The notes under the pieces: generated by a model | What the model was told of the DNA's origin: nothing | Database searches by the model: none | The model's input: the letters and a program-made list of their open reading frames with translations, nothing else | NCBI RefSeq assembly: GCF_012844305.1 | Contig: NZ_JABANE010000060.1 | Span: 1 to 57,253, forward strand | Direction: 5' to 3' | Origin: Flammeovirga aprica JL-4 | GTDB lineage: Bacteria > Bacteroidota > Bacteroidia > Cytophagales > Flammeovirgaceae | DNA: 57,253 nt | Position numbers and translations under genes: made by a program | Shown here: positions 26,379 through 36,128 of the stretch, piece by piece | How positions within the stretch are numbered: position 1 is the first letter of the stretch | How the letters are laid out: each line of letters opens with the position of its first letter

Positions 26379-27545
26379 TTAAAGCCAACTATAAGGGTAC
26401 TCTTCATCAATAAATGGCTTTGCCTGTTCGGTTATATATAATGGAGCAAATGTATCTACCATTACGGCATATTCTTCCGTCCCTTTTTTTCCAATACTCT
26501 TCTCCATTGTTCCTGGATGTGGTCCATGTGGTATTCCACCAGGATGCAGCGTAAATGCTCCCTGTGCAATTCCTTTTCGACTCATGAAATTTCCTTCTGT
26601 ATAAAATAACACTTCATCAGAATCAATATTAGAATGGTTATAAGGTGCAGGTATACTCAATGGGTGATAATCAAACAACCTCGGCACAAATGAACAAACC
26701 ACAAATGCTCCTCTTGCTTGAAAAGTCTGATGCACTGGAGGTGGCTGATGTAACCGTCCTGTTATAGGTTCGAAATCGTAAATAGAAAAGGTATAAGGAT
26801 ATAAAAACCCATCCCAGCCTATTATATCAAAAGGTGAATTACCATAAATATAATGATGCAATTCTGAACCTTTTTTGATCTTCATCGAGTAATCTTTTGC
26901 GGACTTATCCAAATCAGATAATCTTACTGGAGGATGTAAATCCCGTTCACAATAAGGAGAATGTTCTAATAGCTGTCCAAGTTCGTTTCTATATCTCCCT
27001 ACCGTTTCAATAGGCATTTTTGATTCTACAATAAGAAATTTTTGAGAAGAAGTGGTATCAAATTCCATTTTATAGATTGTAGTTCTTGGCACTACTATAT
27101 AATCTCCTTTTTGAAAAGGAACCACCCCAAATTGTGTATGCATCTCCCCTTTTCCTTCATAGACATAGATCATCTCATCACCATCGGCATTTTTGAAATA
27201 ATCATTCATTTCCAGTTGCTTAGGGTAGCATAATGAAATTACGCACTGACTGTTTGCCATTAAAGGTAAACGTGCAGAAAGAAAATCTTCCCCTGTATGT
27301 TCTACTTCAGCTGTTTTAAGGTGAGTCATTTTCAGACCATACCCTTCTAGTATTTTATACCCGTAAGGCGTTGAAGTTTTGATTTCCTTGACCTTAGTGG
27401 GTGGAACTTTATGGTACAAATTGGAATACACACCAGAAAAACCCAGCGAACTAACTAGTTCCTCATGATAGAGTGAACCATCCGGCTGTCTGAACTGCGT
27501 ATGCCTTTTAGGTGGTATTTCACCTAATCTGTAATAGTAAGTCAT
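26379..27545 (-). CDS. hmgA: Homogentisate 1,2-dioxygenase
   Basis: This 388-residue cytoplasmic non-haem iron enzyme opens the ring of homogentisate to maleylacetoacetate in tyrosine and phenylalanine breakdown. The N-terminus (YYYRLGEIPPKRHTQFR) is typical of the family. The iron-site region is clear: PYNHSNIDSDE (His304 with the acidic cluster Asp310-Glu311) and LHPGGIPHGPHPG (His334, His340). The length fits the short bacterial form. The usual partners, maleylacetoacetate isomerase and fumarylacetoacetase, and 4-hydroxyphenylpyruvate dioxygenase are not in the window, so the pathway is scattered. The SLC12-type transporter gene ends 88 nt upstream on the same strand, and a functional link is doubtful. 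Confidence 0.93.
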   Translation of the reverse strand: MTYYYRLGEIPPKRHTQFRQPDGSLYHEELVSSLGFSGVYSNLYHKVPPTKVKEIKTSTPYGYKILEGYGLKMTHLKTAEVEHTGEDFLSARLPLMANSQCVISLCYPKQLEMNDYFKNADGDEMIYVYEGKGEMHTQFGVVPFQKGDYIVVPRTTIYKMEFDTTSSQKFLIVESKMPIETVGRYRNELGQLLEHSPYCERDLHPPVRLSDLDKSAKDYSMKIKKGSELHHYIYGNSPFDIIGWDGFLYPYTFSIYDFEPITGRLHQPPPVHQTFQARGAFVVCSFVPRLFDYHPLSIPAPYNHSNIDSDEVLFYTEGNFMSRKGIAQGAFTLHPGGIPHGPHPGTMEKSIGKKGTEEYAVMVDTFAPLYITEQAKPFIDEEYPYSWL

Positions 27546-27633
27546 GATAGTTATGTGTTTAAAATATGTGTTATAACAATGTGAACAACGTATTTTACAT
27601 TGTATTATTGGTTAATTTGAAGGAAAGACAATA

Positions 27634-29868
27634 TTAAGATATGTCTTTCCCTTGTGCTGTATGAATAAACAAGACATCTCCGATATCATCATATCCATAG
27701 AATACTTGTTCATTAACTTTCTTCAAGGCTTCTAACCTTAGACCTACAATTGTAAGGTCAGCATCTTGAGAAGTTGAATTAATTACTGTTTTAATATCTA
27801 CATTATCCGCTCTTGAAATTAGACGGACATTATTTTTAGAAATTGGCAGACGGCCTGTTTTGATCAATTTTAAAATCTGCTCTCTTCTCATCTCCAACTC
27901 GGCATCAGGGAAACAAGCTAATAATGTGATTTTGGCATTACTCCACTCTGGATGACCTATTATAATGAACGCCAATAGAATCATCAAGTTGGCATTTTCA
28001 AGATCTTTTGGTGTCAGCCATATATGTATTTCTGTTTTATAACCGAAATTTCTTTCATCAGAAGCCAATACACAAATATCATTTCCAGTTACTGACATTA
28101 ATTTGAAGTTATCAATCACCTGTTTCAAGCCGTCATCATTGTTCTTTTTAGAAAACTCAAACATTAGCATATTATTTTCCTTACCAGCTACAGACGGCAA
28201 TTGAATCACTTGAGCAATCACTGATGTCATAGACGGACTGATCATCGTATCCAAATAAACTTTTGAATTACTTGCTTCTGATATTTTAATTAATCTTTCA
28301 AGATCTTTTTGTGCTTCTTTATTGGTTTCTTTTGATAAATAACCATCTATTAAATGTATATAAGTGGCAAAACCATATTTATGTGCAATCCATTTTACAA
28401 GATTAAATGCCGAGAAACGTTTAAAAGTATTTCTACTTACACACACCACGGCAGGTCGCCAGTGATCTTCTTCATTATCAATATCTGTCTTCTGCAAGAA
28501 AATCTGGAATTGCCTGCTCAGCTGGAAAATAACACCTTGGAAAATGGCTTTCAATCCTTCTTTATTTGGAGTAAAACGACGTACCATCTGATATAAAATC
28601 ACCATAAATACCAATGCAATCATAGTGTAAGTCACAGAGATTTTGAACATCAAATAAAGACACATTACTGCACCTACTAATGATATAATTGGTTTTGATT
28701 TAAAAACGGGTCTATATGCTGGGTCTGAAGCAAAATGTTCTAAAAAGGAAATTAAACAGATGGCTCCGTAAGTCACCATAAAAAACATTGTAATAATCTG
28801 CGCCACAATATCAATATCACCAATCAATACAAATACAATCGTCACAAATGAAGTCACCAATGATGAGTTTAAAGGCTCACCAGAATCCTTAGTAACAAAA
28901 CCTAACCATTTATTCACTGATTGATTTGGCAATACTTTATCTTCCGCTATAGCTTGCAGTGTTCTTGGCGCCACCAATATAGAACCAATCGCTGATGATA
29001 AAGCCGCTGCCGCTAACCCAATAGGAACCATAGGTCCCCAAAGCGATATATCTGTCATGATTAATGGATCACTTTCAAGATCTGTAAGTGATGCAGAAAC
29101 TGATAACTTATAAGCGACAAACATATAAACTACCATTCCAAAAATACCTGCCAGCATTGTACCGATCGGAATAGATTGCTCAGGCGATTTCAAATCTCCT
29201 GACAACCCTACTCCTGCTGCAATACCTGTAAATGCGGGGAAACAGATCGCCAATACTTTAAAGAAACTATCTCCATTTTCTATATGACCATACCAGTCTA
29301 CTTTATCCAACTCCTGTGCAAACTCTGTAGTGCCGGCAAAAAAGGATAATAGCGAAAGAAATAAAATACCAACAACTATATATAAGGTACGCATTCCAAG
29401 ATCTGCTCCTTTATAAATCACCAAAGCGATCAAGCCAATAGTAACAGGAATGGTAATCCACCTCAAATTGAGGTCTACAATACCATAAGTCTCTAGTAAT
29501 GGAAATAAAGGACGGAATGCTTCTGCAAATGCAATGATATAAAAAGCTGTACTAATGGCCTGTGACAAATAAAGTGAAATACCAATAGCCCCACCAATCG
29601 TGATACCAAATGAACGGGAAATAATATAATAAACACCTCCACCTTGTACTCTTTGATTAGTTGCTATTTCAGAAATAGCCATTGCTGTAGGGATTGTAAC
29701 CAAATGCCCTACAAGCACCATAACCAAACATGACAATAATCCCAGGTTTGAAACTGCATATCCAAATCTCAAAAAGAGAATCGCACCTAAAATGGTACTA
29801 ATTGAGGTAAAAAATACGGGAGCCGTCCCGAAACCTTGATGTTGTGTTTTGTCTAATCTACTAGCCAT
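27634..29868 (-). CDS. SLC12-type cation-chloride cotransporter family protein
   Basis: This 744-residue inner-membrane transporter of the APC superfamily has about 12 membrane helices in residues 15-440. Helix 1 (FFTSISTILGAILFLRFGYAV) and the segment GGGVYYIISRSFG are characteristic of the cation-chloride cotransporter (SLC12) branch rather than amino-acid permeases. The long cytoplasmic C-terminal domain (about 480-744) carries the SLC12-like stretch IHIWLTPKDLENANLMILLA. Substrate in bacteria is uncertain: inorganic ions or amino acids. It is divergent from abgT, with an unusually long 639-nt spacer between. It is upstream of hmgA on the same strand with no clear terminator between, so partial read-through is possible. 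Confidence 0.82.
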   Translation of the reverse strand: MASRLDKTQHQGFGTAPVFFTSISTILGAILFLRFGYAVSNLGLLSCLVMVLVGHLVTIPTAMAISEIATNQRVQGGGVYYIISRSFGITIGGAIGISLYLSQAISTAFYIIAFAEAFRPLFPLLETYGIVDLNLRWITIPVTIGLIALVIYKGADLGMRTLYIVVGILFLSLLSFFAGTTEFAQELDKVDWYGHIENGDSFFKVLAICFPAFTGIAAGVGLSGDLKSPEQSIPIGTMLAGIFGMVVYMFVAYKLSVSASLTDLESDPLIMTDISLWGPMVPIGLAAAALSSAIGSILVAPRTLQAIAEDKVLPNQSVNKWLGFVTKDSGEPLNSSLVTSFVTIVFVLIGDIDIVAQIITMFFMVTYGAICLISFLEHFASDPAYRPVFKSKPIISLVGAVMCLYLMFKISVTYTMIALVFMVILYQMVRRFTPNKEGLKAIFQGVIFQLSRQFQIFLQKTDIDNEEDHWRPAVVCVSRNTFKRFSAFNLVKWIAHKYGFATYIHLIDGYLSKETNKEAQKDLERLIKISEASNSKVYLDTMISPSMTSVIAQVIQLPSVAGKENNMLMFEFSKKNNDDGLKQVIDNFKLMSVTGNDICVLASDERNFGYKTEIHIWLTPKDLENANLMILLAFIIIGHPEWSNAKITLLACFPDAELEMRREQILKLIKTGRLPISKNNVRLISRADNVDIKTVINSTSQDADLTIVGLRLEALKKVNEQVFYGYDDIGDVLFIHTAQGKDIS

Positions 29869-30507
29869 AATAAGGTTTATATGTACTAAATACTAAACTA
29901 AGTCTCTTTAAACTTCGCCGTTTTCTATACTTTTAAACAGTATTAAAATTCAAATGTTTTGAGCATTACAAAAACGAATAGACGATAATATTAAAGACTG
30001 ATGACCTTAGGTAGTGTAATCAAATATAGTATTTTTGTTTTTACTCTTCCAAGTTGGGATGTAGTATTTTACAGTCTTTGAGTTTTATATAAACTGACAT
30101 CAGAAACTTTAATGTATTCTAAAAGAGTGTATGAGAAGCTGAAGAAATTATAATTAGGGATAGTGAGCACAAAAGAATTTCTTAAAAAAAACTTATTGTT
30201 TGATACTTTAAAGAAACATAACACCATTTCTTGTTCTTACTACACTTTTAATAATCATTAATAACATTATAAAGAAGAATTACTTTTATATCTTATTATT
30301 GGAAATAGTTCCTAATAAAAATCAAAATAGAGCGTGAACGTCCTTTAACTGACTAGAATTCGAAAACTCTCCTTATTTTTGTCTGATTTTTTATTTCAAA
30401 CGGAAAATCTTAACCATAAAAAGGTAAACTTATAAACTGATCATCATCGCTAAACGAATCGGGCTTAAAAGACTTACCTACTGAAATACTATATAAACTA
30501 TTAATAC
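29869..30507. other. Long divergent intergenic region, no gene seen
   Basis: This is 639 nt of AT-rich sequence between two divergent transporter genes. I see no coding frame, RNA fold or repeat. A -7-like TATTTTTG lies at 30374-30381 on the plus strand, without a matching -33 TTG, and could belong to the abgT promoter. Confidence 0.45.
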
Positions 30508-32049
30508 ATGAACGATATTCAACAAAAACAAAAATCAAGTTTTATTGATCGTTTTCTTTCTTTTGTAGAAAAAGTTGGAAATGCTTTACCTCACCCTGCC
30601 ACTTTGTTTGCAGGTTTTGCTTTTGGCGTTGTGATCCTCTCATGGGTTTTCGCTCAAACCGATTTAAGTGTGACTCATCCAGGTACTGGAGAAACAATCA
30701 CTGTTGTCAACCTGATTTCTCAGGACGGCATTTATTTGATGTTGACAAAACTCGTCAAAAACTTTACAGACTTTGCTCCGCTTGGCGTTGTACTTGTTGC
30801 CATGTTGGGTATTGGTATTGCTGAAGGTAGCGGACTTATCGGTACATTGATCCGTATTTTAGTTTTAAAGTCTCCAAAAAGCATCATCACCTTCGTTGTT
30901 GTTTTTGCAGGTGTATTATCCAATACAGCAAGTGAAGTAGGTTATGTATTATTAGTACCACTGTCAGCCGTAATTTTCTTGGCTTTTGGAAAACATCCTA
31001 TAGCAGGTCTTGCAGCAGCGTTTGCAGGTGTATCAGGTGGTTACTCTGCCAACCTATTATTAGGTACCATTGATCCACTGTTACAAGGGATTTCTCAAGA
31101 AGCCGCTCAAATTATTGATACAAGTTATTCTATCAATGCCGCATGTAACTATTATTTCATGTTTGTATCTACATTCTTTATAGGTATAGCGGGTACAATT
31201 GTGACTGAAAAAATTGTCATTCCACGTTTAGGTGAATATAAAGGAGATATTGAAGCAGAAGAAATGCATAGCCTTACTCCTGAAGAAAGAAGAGGATTAA
31301 TTTATGCTGGAATCGCCGCTTTGATTTTGACAGTAGTGATTATTGCTGGTATTTTACCTGAAAATGGTTTCCTAAGAAGCGTAGAGCACCCTGATAATAT
31401 TTTCAAGTCTGCCTTGATGAAAGGGATTGTTTCATGGATCTTTATTATTGCTGCCATTTGCGGTATAGCTTATGGTAAAGGCGCAGGTACTTTTAAGAAT
31501 GATGCTGACATTATGAAAGGCATGGGTAAATCGATGGAAACAATGAGCAGTTATATTGTTTTAGTTTTCTTTGCCGCTCAATTTGTTGCTTACTTCAAAT
31601 GGACCAACCTTGGTTTAATCTGTGCTGTAAAAGGTGCTCAGTTTTTAGAAACAATCGGATTGGATAAAATTCCATTATTGATTTGCTTCATTTTCTTAGC
31701 CGCTCTCATCAATTTAGTGATGGGTAGTGCTTCAGCAAAATGGACTTTAATGGCTCCGGTCTTCATCCCTATGTTTATGTTAGTAGGAATTTCACCAGAA
31801 TTAACGCAAGTCGCTTATAGAATCGGCGACAGTGTAACCAATATAATTTCCCCAATGATGTCTTATTTCGCATTAATTGTAGCGTTTATTCAACGTTATG
31901 ACAAAAACGCAGGAATAGGAACTGTCATTGCCACAATGCTACCTTATTCTATTGCATTTTTGATTGTTTGGGTCGTTTTAATGGCTGTTTGGCTTATTTT
32001 AGACTTGCCGATTGGTCCTGATTCACCCCTTCATTACTTACCAAATTAA
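30508..32049 (+). CDS. abgT: AbgT family transporter
   Basis: This 513-residue inner-membrane protein of the AbgT family (the family of E. coli p-aminobenzoyl-glutamate importer AbgT and Neisseria efflux pump MtrF) matches over its full length. The N-terminus FLSFVEKVGNALPHPATLF is diagnostic, as are GVLSNTASEVGYVLLVPL and GGYSANLLLGTIDPLLQG in the first half and MGSASAKWTLMAPVFIPM in the second. It may import folate breakdown products or export sulfonamide-like compounds. No p-aminobenzoyl-glutamate hydrolase gene is adjacent, so direction and substrate stay open. It is a single gene, followed by a candidate small RNA unit. Confidence 0.88.
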   Translation: MNDIQQKQKSSFIDRFLSFVEKVGNALPHPATLFAGFAFGVVILSWVFAQTDLSVTHPGTGETITVVNLISQDGIYLMLTKLVKNFTDFAPLGVVLVAMLGIGIAEGSGLIGTLIRILVLKSPKSIITFVVVFAGVLSNTASEVGYVLLVPLSAVIFLAFGKHPIAGLAAAFAGVSGGYSANLLLGTIDPLLQGISQEAAQIIDTSYSINAACNYYFMFVSTFFIGIAGTIVTEKIVIPRLGEYKGDIEAEEMHSLTPEERRGLIYAGIAALILTVVIIAGILPENGFLRSVEHPDNIFKSALMKGIVSWIFIIAAICGIAYGKGAGTFKNDADIMKGMGKSMETMSSYIVLVFFAAQFVAYFKWTNLGLICAVKGAQFLETIGLDKIPLLICFIFLAALINLVMGSASAKWTLMAPVFIPMFMLVGISPELTQVAYRIGDSVTNIISPMMSYFALIVAFIQRYDKNAGIGTVIATMLPYSIAFLIVWVVLMAVWLILDLPIGPDSPLHYLPN

Positions 32050-32078
32050 TATTTTTTGTAAAATTATTACAATTTCTA

Positions 32079-32108
32079 TTGTATTTATAAAATATCTTCG
32101 TATGTTTG
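32079..32108 (+). promoter_or_regulatory. Consensus Bacteroidota promoter with no protein gene behind it
   Basis: TTG at 32079-32081, a spacer of exactly 19 nt and TATGTTTG at 32101-32108 form a full -33/-7 promoter. The predicted start is near 32114. The next protein gene is 360 nt away and a terminator intervenes at 32160. Confidence 0.55.
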
Positions 32109-32113
32109 TAATG

Positions 32114-32190
32114 CAATCAAACACGATTGCAATGAGAAATAGTTAGTTTTTGGGTTAGCAAAAAGGTTCGGGTTTCCTGAACCTTTTTGT
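32114..32190 (+). ncRNA. Candidate small RNA of about 77 nt
   Basis: This unit is bounded by a consensus promoter (32079-32108) and a strong terminator (32160-32189). It begins with the hairpin TGCAATC-AAACAC-GATTGCA (32112-32131) and continues through a T-rich single-stranded stretch (TTAGTTTTTGGGTTAGC). The only frame is 11 codons (32111-32146) and would lack most of a leader, so it is probably not a peptide gene. It could be a trans-acting regulator or the processed 3' end of the abgT transcript. No known RNA family was recognised. The remaining sequence to 32474 shows no gene. Confidence 0.4.
32160..32189 (+). terminator. Rho-independent terminator
   Basis: AAAAAGGTTC (32160-32169) pairs perfectly with GAACCTTTTT (32179-32188). 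It ends the candidate small RNA and would also catch transcripts running on from abgT. Confidence 0.8.
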
Positions 32191-32474
32191 CGTATATAGG
32201 GTTTGCACATTATTTTCCATCAAACAGCACCCTTCTTATTCTCTTATCTTTCAAACCTTTTCGCATATCCAACTTCCGTTGCTAGAATTTCACAATTCAA
32301 TACATTGTTAATCTATCTCTTAATAGATTTTTAGATATTTTCACACCTATTAAAAAGAATTTTAATATTCCAATTAAATTCAATAATATATTTGAATTAT
32401 TAAATTCTATTTGGTTAATTGACCCGGCTTTTGAGTCACTTACTCTCAAATTTTTAAATTAAATACTTATAAAC

Positions 32475-33389
32475 ATGTTAAAAAGATCGGTACTAGCTTT
32501 ATTAACGATCGCATTGTTTGCGGTGCAGAGTGTTACAGCTCAAGAACTTCCAGCACCAAGTCCAAATGCATCAGTAACTCAAAAAGTTGGCGTTACTTCC
32601 ATTACAATTGATTACTCTTCACCAGCAGTAAAAGGCCGTAAAGTTTTCGGTGAATTAGAGCCTTTCGGTAAAGCTTGGAGAGCAGGCGCAAATGCTCCAA
32701 CTGCAATCACATTTAGTTCTGCTGTAAAAATCGGTGGTTCAGATGTTGAAGCAGGTACTTATAACATCTTCATGACTCCTCAAGAATCAGCAAATTGGGA
32801 TGTTCATTTCAACGGCAAAGGAAAAAGCATTTTTGCATACAATACAAAAGAAGGTCAAGATATGGCTGCTATCAAAGCAGATAATGCAGCGTCTGTAAGC
32901 GTAAAAGCAACTGAAGGACCTTTCAGAGAGCGTTTAACTTACTTAATCGAAGCAGTTTCTGACACTGAAGGTAAAGTTACTTTATGGTGGGATAAAACAA
33001 TGGTTTCTTTCACTGTTACTGTTCCTACAGCTGAATTAACGAAAGCAAACATTGAAGCTTCATTGAAAGATGCGGGTAAAGTTTGGAGAACTTACCAAAA
33101 TTCAGCTAAATATTATGCTGAGTCTGATCCTGCAAAAGCAATGGAGTTGATCGATATGTCAATCGCTACTCGTTCTAACTACTTCTGGAACCAGTGGACT
33201 AAAGCTCAATTCTTAGCAAAAGAAGAAAAATTTGATGAAGCTTTAGACTTTGCTCTTGCGGCAAAAAAAGCAGGTGATGCTAAACCTGATGGCGCTTATA
33301 ACTTCTTTAAAGGTGCAATCAGCAAAGATATTGAAGCTTGGTTACCTAATGCTTCTAAAAAATGGAAAAAAGCAAATAAAGATATTTAA
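32475..33389 (+). CDS. DUF2911 domain protein, secreted
   Basis: This 304-residue protein has a signal peptide (MLKRSVLALLTIALFAVQSVTAQ) and then a DUF2911 domain (about 28-180). Diagnostic stretches are ITIDYSSPAVKGRKVFGELE, PFGKAWRAGANAPTAITF and VEAGTYNIFMTP. The second half (about 190-304) is helical and TPR-like, with YAESDPAKAMELIDMSIATR. The family is widespread in Bacteroidota, periplasmic, and of unknown function. The gene is transcribed alone, since a strong hairpin follows the stop. Codon use looks biased toward a restricted set (AAA, GCA, TCT), which suggests fairly high expression; that is an impression, not a calculation. Confidence 0.85.
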   Translation: MLKRSVLALLTIALFAVQSVTAQELPAPSPNASVTQKVGVTSITIDYSSPAVKGRKVFGELEPFGKAWRAGANAPTAITFSSAVKIGGSDVEAGTYNIFMTPQESANWDVHFNGKGKSIFAYNTKEGQDMAAIKADNAASVSVKATEGPFRERLTYLIEAVSDTEGKVTLWWDKTMVSFTVTVPTAELTKANIEASLKDAGKVWRTYQNSAKYYAESDPAKAMELIDMSIATRSNYFWNQWTKAQFLAKEEKFDEALDFALAAKKAGDAKPDGAYNFFKGAISKDIEAWLPNASKKWKKANKDI

Positions 33390-33410
33390 TCTTCGCTTTT
33401 TTGAATAGAT

Positions 33411-33461
33411 AAAGGCACTCTAAAAGAGAGACATCAAAAAACTCTTTTGGTGTGCCTTTTT
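33411..33461 (+). terminator. Two-part terminator hairpin
   Basis: AAAGGCAC (33411-33418) pairs with GTGCCTTT (33452-33459), and inside it AAAAGAG (33422-33428) pairs with CTCTTTT (33442-33448). A run of T follows. It covers the GTG at 33452, which argues that the next gene starts at the ATG at 33491. Confidence 0.75.
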
Positions 33462-33490
33462 CATTTACTTTCCCTACATCACTAATTGAA

Positions 33491-36004
33491 ATGAACATCA
33501 GAGCACTAATTTTATCTATCACTTTATTATACATTCCTCTACTGCACGCCCAAACGCCAGTAGACGGACAACCTAATGTATCCAAAATCATTCAAGAAAT
33601 AAACCACCTCAATACACTTGGCAGTGTAATGTATTTTGCGGCGCACCCTGATGACGAAAACCAAAGAGTGATTGGTTATTTCGCTAGAGCAAAAGGGTTT
33701 GAGACGGCTTATACAGCGTTAACCAGAGGTGATGGTGGACAAAACCTTATCGGAAAAGAAATTAGAGAAGAGTTGGGAATTTTGAGGTCTCAAGAACTGA
33801 TTGAAGCTAGAAAAGTAGATGGCGGTCAGCAATTTTTCTCAAGAGCCAACGACTTCGGTTACTCTAAAAACCCAGAAGAAACACTTTCTGTATGGGATAA
33901 AGATCAAGTTTTAGCAGACGCGGTGTGGAATATTAGAAAATTCAGACCGGACATTATTATTACACGTTTTTCTCCAGACAGAGGTGGACGTACGCATGGT
34001 CATCACACTACTTCGGCAATCATTGCAGTTCAAGCTTTTTCATTAGCCGCGGACCCAACTGCTTTTCCTGAGCAATTAGAATATGTTCAAGTATGGCAGC
34101 CAAAAAGAATTTTCTGGAATACAAACTCATGGTTTTTTAGAGGAAAAGGAGAATCTTTTGATAAAGAAAAATATTTAGGTGTTGATACTGGTGAATACAT
34201 CCCTGTTTTAGGGCAATCAGTGGGTGAAATTGCAATGGAAGCTCGATCTCAACATAAATGCCAAGGATTTGGCGCCGCGCTTCACAGAGGTGAAAATATT
34301 GAATACTTCAAATTATTAGATGGAGAAAAAGCAGACAAAGACCCTATGGAAGGCATTGACACTTCATGGGGCAGAGTAAATGACAGCAAAGACTTACAAA
34401 AAGCCATAGAAAATTTACAGCAAAACTTCTCTCCTATTCAACCTTCTTCCGCTATTCCTTATTTGATCAAAGTAAAAGAAGAATTAGGAAAATTGGATCA
34501 GTCTAACCACTGGGTAAATGTGAAGACAAAAAAGGTAGAGAAGTTGCTTTTAGAATGTGCTGGTATTTGGTTAGAAGCACTTTCACCTGAAAGCATCGTA
34601 GCACAGGGTGACTCCTTAACTATTAATGTTTCTTCTTTAGTAAGAACTTCAAGCAAAGTTTCTATTGAAAAAATTAAAGTTGGTGATTTAGCTGAAAAAA
34701 CGGCTGTAGGTACTCTTGCTGAAAACAAAATTCTTAAAGAAGAAATTAATGTATTAATTCCTGAGGATTTTGAAGTTTCTCAACCTTACTGGCTAAAAGA
34801 AAAACCAACAAAGGGAATGTATGTGGTCAATGATCAAAAAATGATTGGCTTACCAGAAAAATTTGCTGAGATTCCTGTAGTGATCTATCTAAATATTGAT
34901 GGGGCTAGTGTCAAAAAAGAATTAAATATCTGGCAAAAACGTGTTTACCCTGCCAAAGGTGAAAGATATATTCCTTTAAAAATAGTCCCTCCAGTTTCAC
35001 TGACTTTAGATCAAAGTGTTTGGATTTTTGGAGACAACAATTCAAAAGAAGTAACGGTTTCCGTTTTATCAAATACAGATAATTTCGAAGGAGTTCTAAA
35101 ATTAAATACTCCTAAAGGATGGAAAATTGAACCTCAACAAAAAACGGTTTCATTATCTGACAAAGGGCAAAAAGAGGAAGTGAAATTCACAATTACTCCT
35201 CCAAAGAAAGACAGTGAAGGAGAACTTCAAGCAGTGATTGAAGGAAATGGAAAATCATATAAACAAGGTTTAATTACTATTGATTACGATCATATTTACA
35301 GACAAGTATACTTAAAGCCTTCTACTGCGAAAATCATCAAATTGAATATCGATAAAGGTAATGCTCAAAAAATTGCTTATTTGATGGGTGCTGGTGATGC
35401 TATGCCTGAGTCATTAGAAGCTGCAGGCTATGAGGTTGATGTACTTTCTCATGAACAAATCAAAGCCGCTACTTTAAAAAGTTATGATGCATTAATTATT
35501 GGTATCCGTGCTTATAATGTATTGGAAAACATGAGATACCTTCAGCCTGAAATTTTAAAATATGCTCATGAAGGCGGAACTGTGATCGCTCAATACAATA
35601 CTTCTTTCCGATTGAAAGTGGATCAAGTTGGTCCTTATCCATTAAAACTTTCAAGAGATAGAATTACTGTAGAAGAAAGTCCTGTTTCATTCTTGAATGA
35701 GAAACATAAAACATTGACTTCACCCAATAAAATTACAGAAAGAGATTTTGACAATTGGGTACAGGAAAGAGGCCTCTATTACCCTAATGAATGGGGGAAA
35801 GAATATAAAGCTGTTTTAAAAATGCAAGACCCTAATCAAGACCCTGTTGATGGTTCTCTTTTAGTGGCTGACTATGGTAAAGGTGCTTTTATCTACAGTG
35901 GCATTTCATGGTTCAGAGAACTCCCAGCTGGTGTATCAGGTGCTTACCGTCTTTTCGCCAATTTATTAGATTATAAACCTGCCAATTCTAAAGATATAAA
36001 ATAA
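33491..36004 (+). CDS. Secreted PIG-L (LmbE-like) deacetylase
   Basis: This 837-residue periplasmic enzyme probably removes an N-acyl group from an amino sugar or glycoside. The start at 33491 gives a signal peptide (MNIRALILSITLLYIPLLHAQ); an upstream GTG lies within a terminator. The deacetylase domain covers about 42-290, with zinc-site AHPDDE (His52, Asp54, Asp55, Glu56) and HGHH (169-172). The middle (about 370-630) is beta-rich, like accessory sandwich domains. The C-terminal part (about 635-837) resembles a glutamine-amidotransferase-like Rossmann fold (KIAYLMGAGDAMPESL, YDALIIGIRAYN), probably non-catalytic. Its stop overlaps the ATG of a 40-codon gene, and a symporter follows, so the three form an operon. 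Confidence 0.85.
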   Translation: MNIRALILSITLLYIPLLHAQTPVDGQPNVSKIIQEINHLNTLGSVMYFAAHPDDENQRVIGYFARAKGFETAYTALTRGDGGQNLIGKEIREELGILRSQELIEARKVDGGQQFFSRANDFGYSKNPEETLSVWDKDQVLADAVWNIRKFRPDIIITRFSPDRGGRTHGHHTTSAIIAVQAFSLAADPTAFPEQLEYVQVWQPKRIFWNTNSWFFRGKGESFDKEKYLGVDTGEYIPVLGQSVGEIAMEARSQHKCQGFGAALHRGENIEYFKLLDGEKADKDPMEGIDTSWGRVNDSKDLQKAIENLQQNFSPIQPSSAIPYLIKVKEELGKLDQSNHWVNVKTKKVEKLLLECAGIWLEALSPESIVAQGDSLTINVSSLVRTSSKVSIEKIKVGDLAEKTAVGTLAENKILKEEINVLIPEDFEVSQPYWLKEKPTKGMYVVNDQKMIGLPEKFAEIPVVIYLNIDGASVKKELNIWQKRVYPAKGERYIPLKIVPPVSLTLDQSVWIFGDNNSKEVTVSVLSNTDNFEGVLKLNTPKGWKIEPQQKTVSLSDKGQKEEVKFTITPPKKDSEGELQAVIEGNGKSYKQGLITIDYDHIYRQVYLKPSTAKIIKLNIDKGNAQKIAYLMGAGDAMPESLEAAGYEVDVLSHEQIKAATLKSYDALIIGIRAYNVLENMRYLQPEILKYAHEGGTVIAQYNTSFRLKVDQVGPYPLKLSRDRITVEESPVSFLNEKHKTLTSPNKITERDFDNWVQERGLYYPNEWGKEYKAVLKMQDPNQDPVDGSLLVADYGKGAFIYSGISWFRELPAGVSGAYRLFANLLDYKPANSKDIK

Positions 36005-36126
36005 TGGATCACAATGAACAAAAGCCTCCTGTAGGCAAATCTTGGAAACAACTTTACGCTATTGTGTTAGGCGAATTAGTAGTCCTTATCACATTATTTT
36101 CAATCTTCTCAAACGCATTTAACTAA
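36004..36126 (+). CDS. Small single-TM protein between PIG-L deacetylase and symporter
   Basis: This is a 40-residue protein. Its ATG overlaps the stop of the deacetylase gene by one base (TAATG), and its stop lies 2 nt before the symporter start, a tight arrangement that suggests translational coupling. The sequence starts MDHNEQKPPVGKSWKQLY and continues with one membrane helix (about 18-36, rich in Val, Leu and Ile). The tail is Ser-Asn-Ala-Phe-Asn. A positive, polar N-terminus suggests the N-end faces the cytoplasm. It could be an accessory subunit of the symporter, as small subunits accompany some other sodium symporters; this is inference from context. Confidence 0.75.
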   Translation: MDHNEQKPPVGKSWKQLYAIVLGELVVLITLFSIFSNAFN

Positions 36127-36128
36127 AG

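Noticed and set aside
33452..33490. Upstream GTG start extending the PIG-L deacetylase
   Set aside because: The GTG lies in the 3' arm of the terminator of the previous gene, and the ATG at 33491 begins a proper signal peptide.
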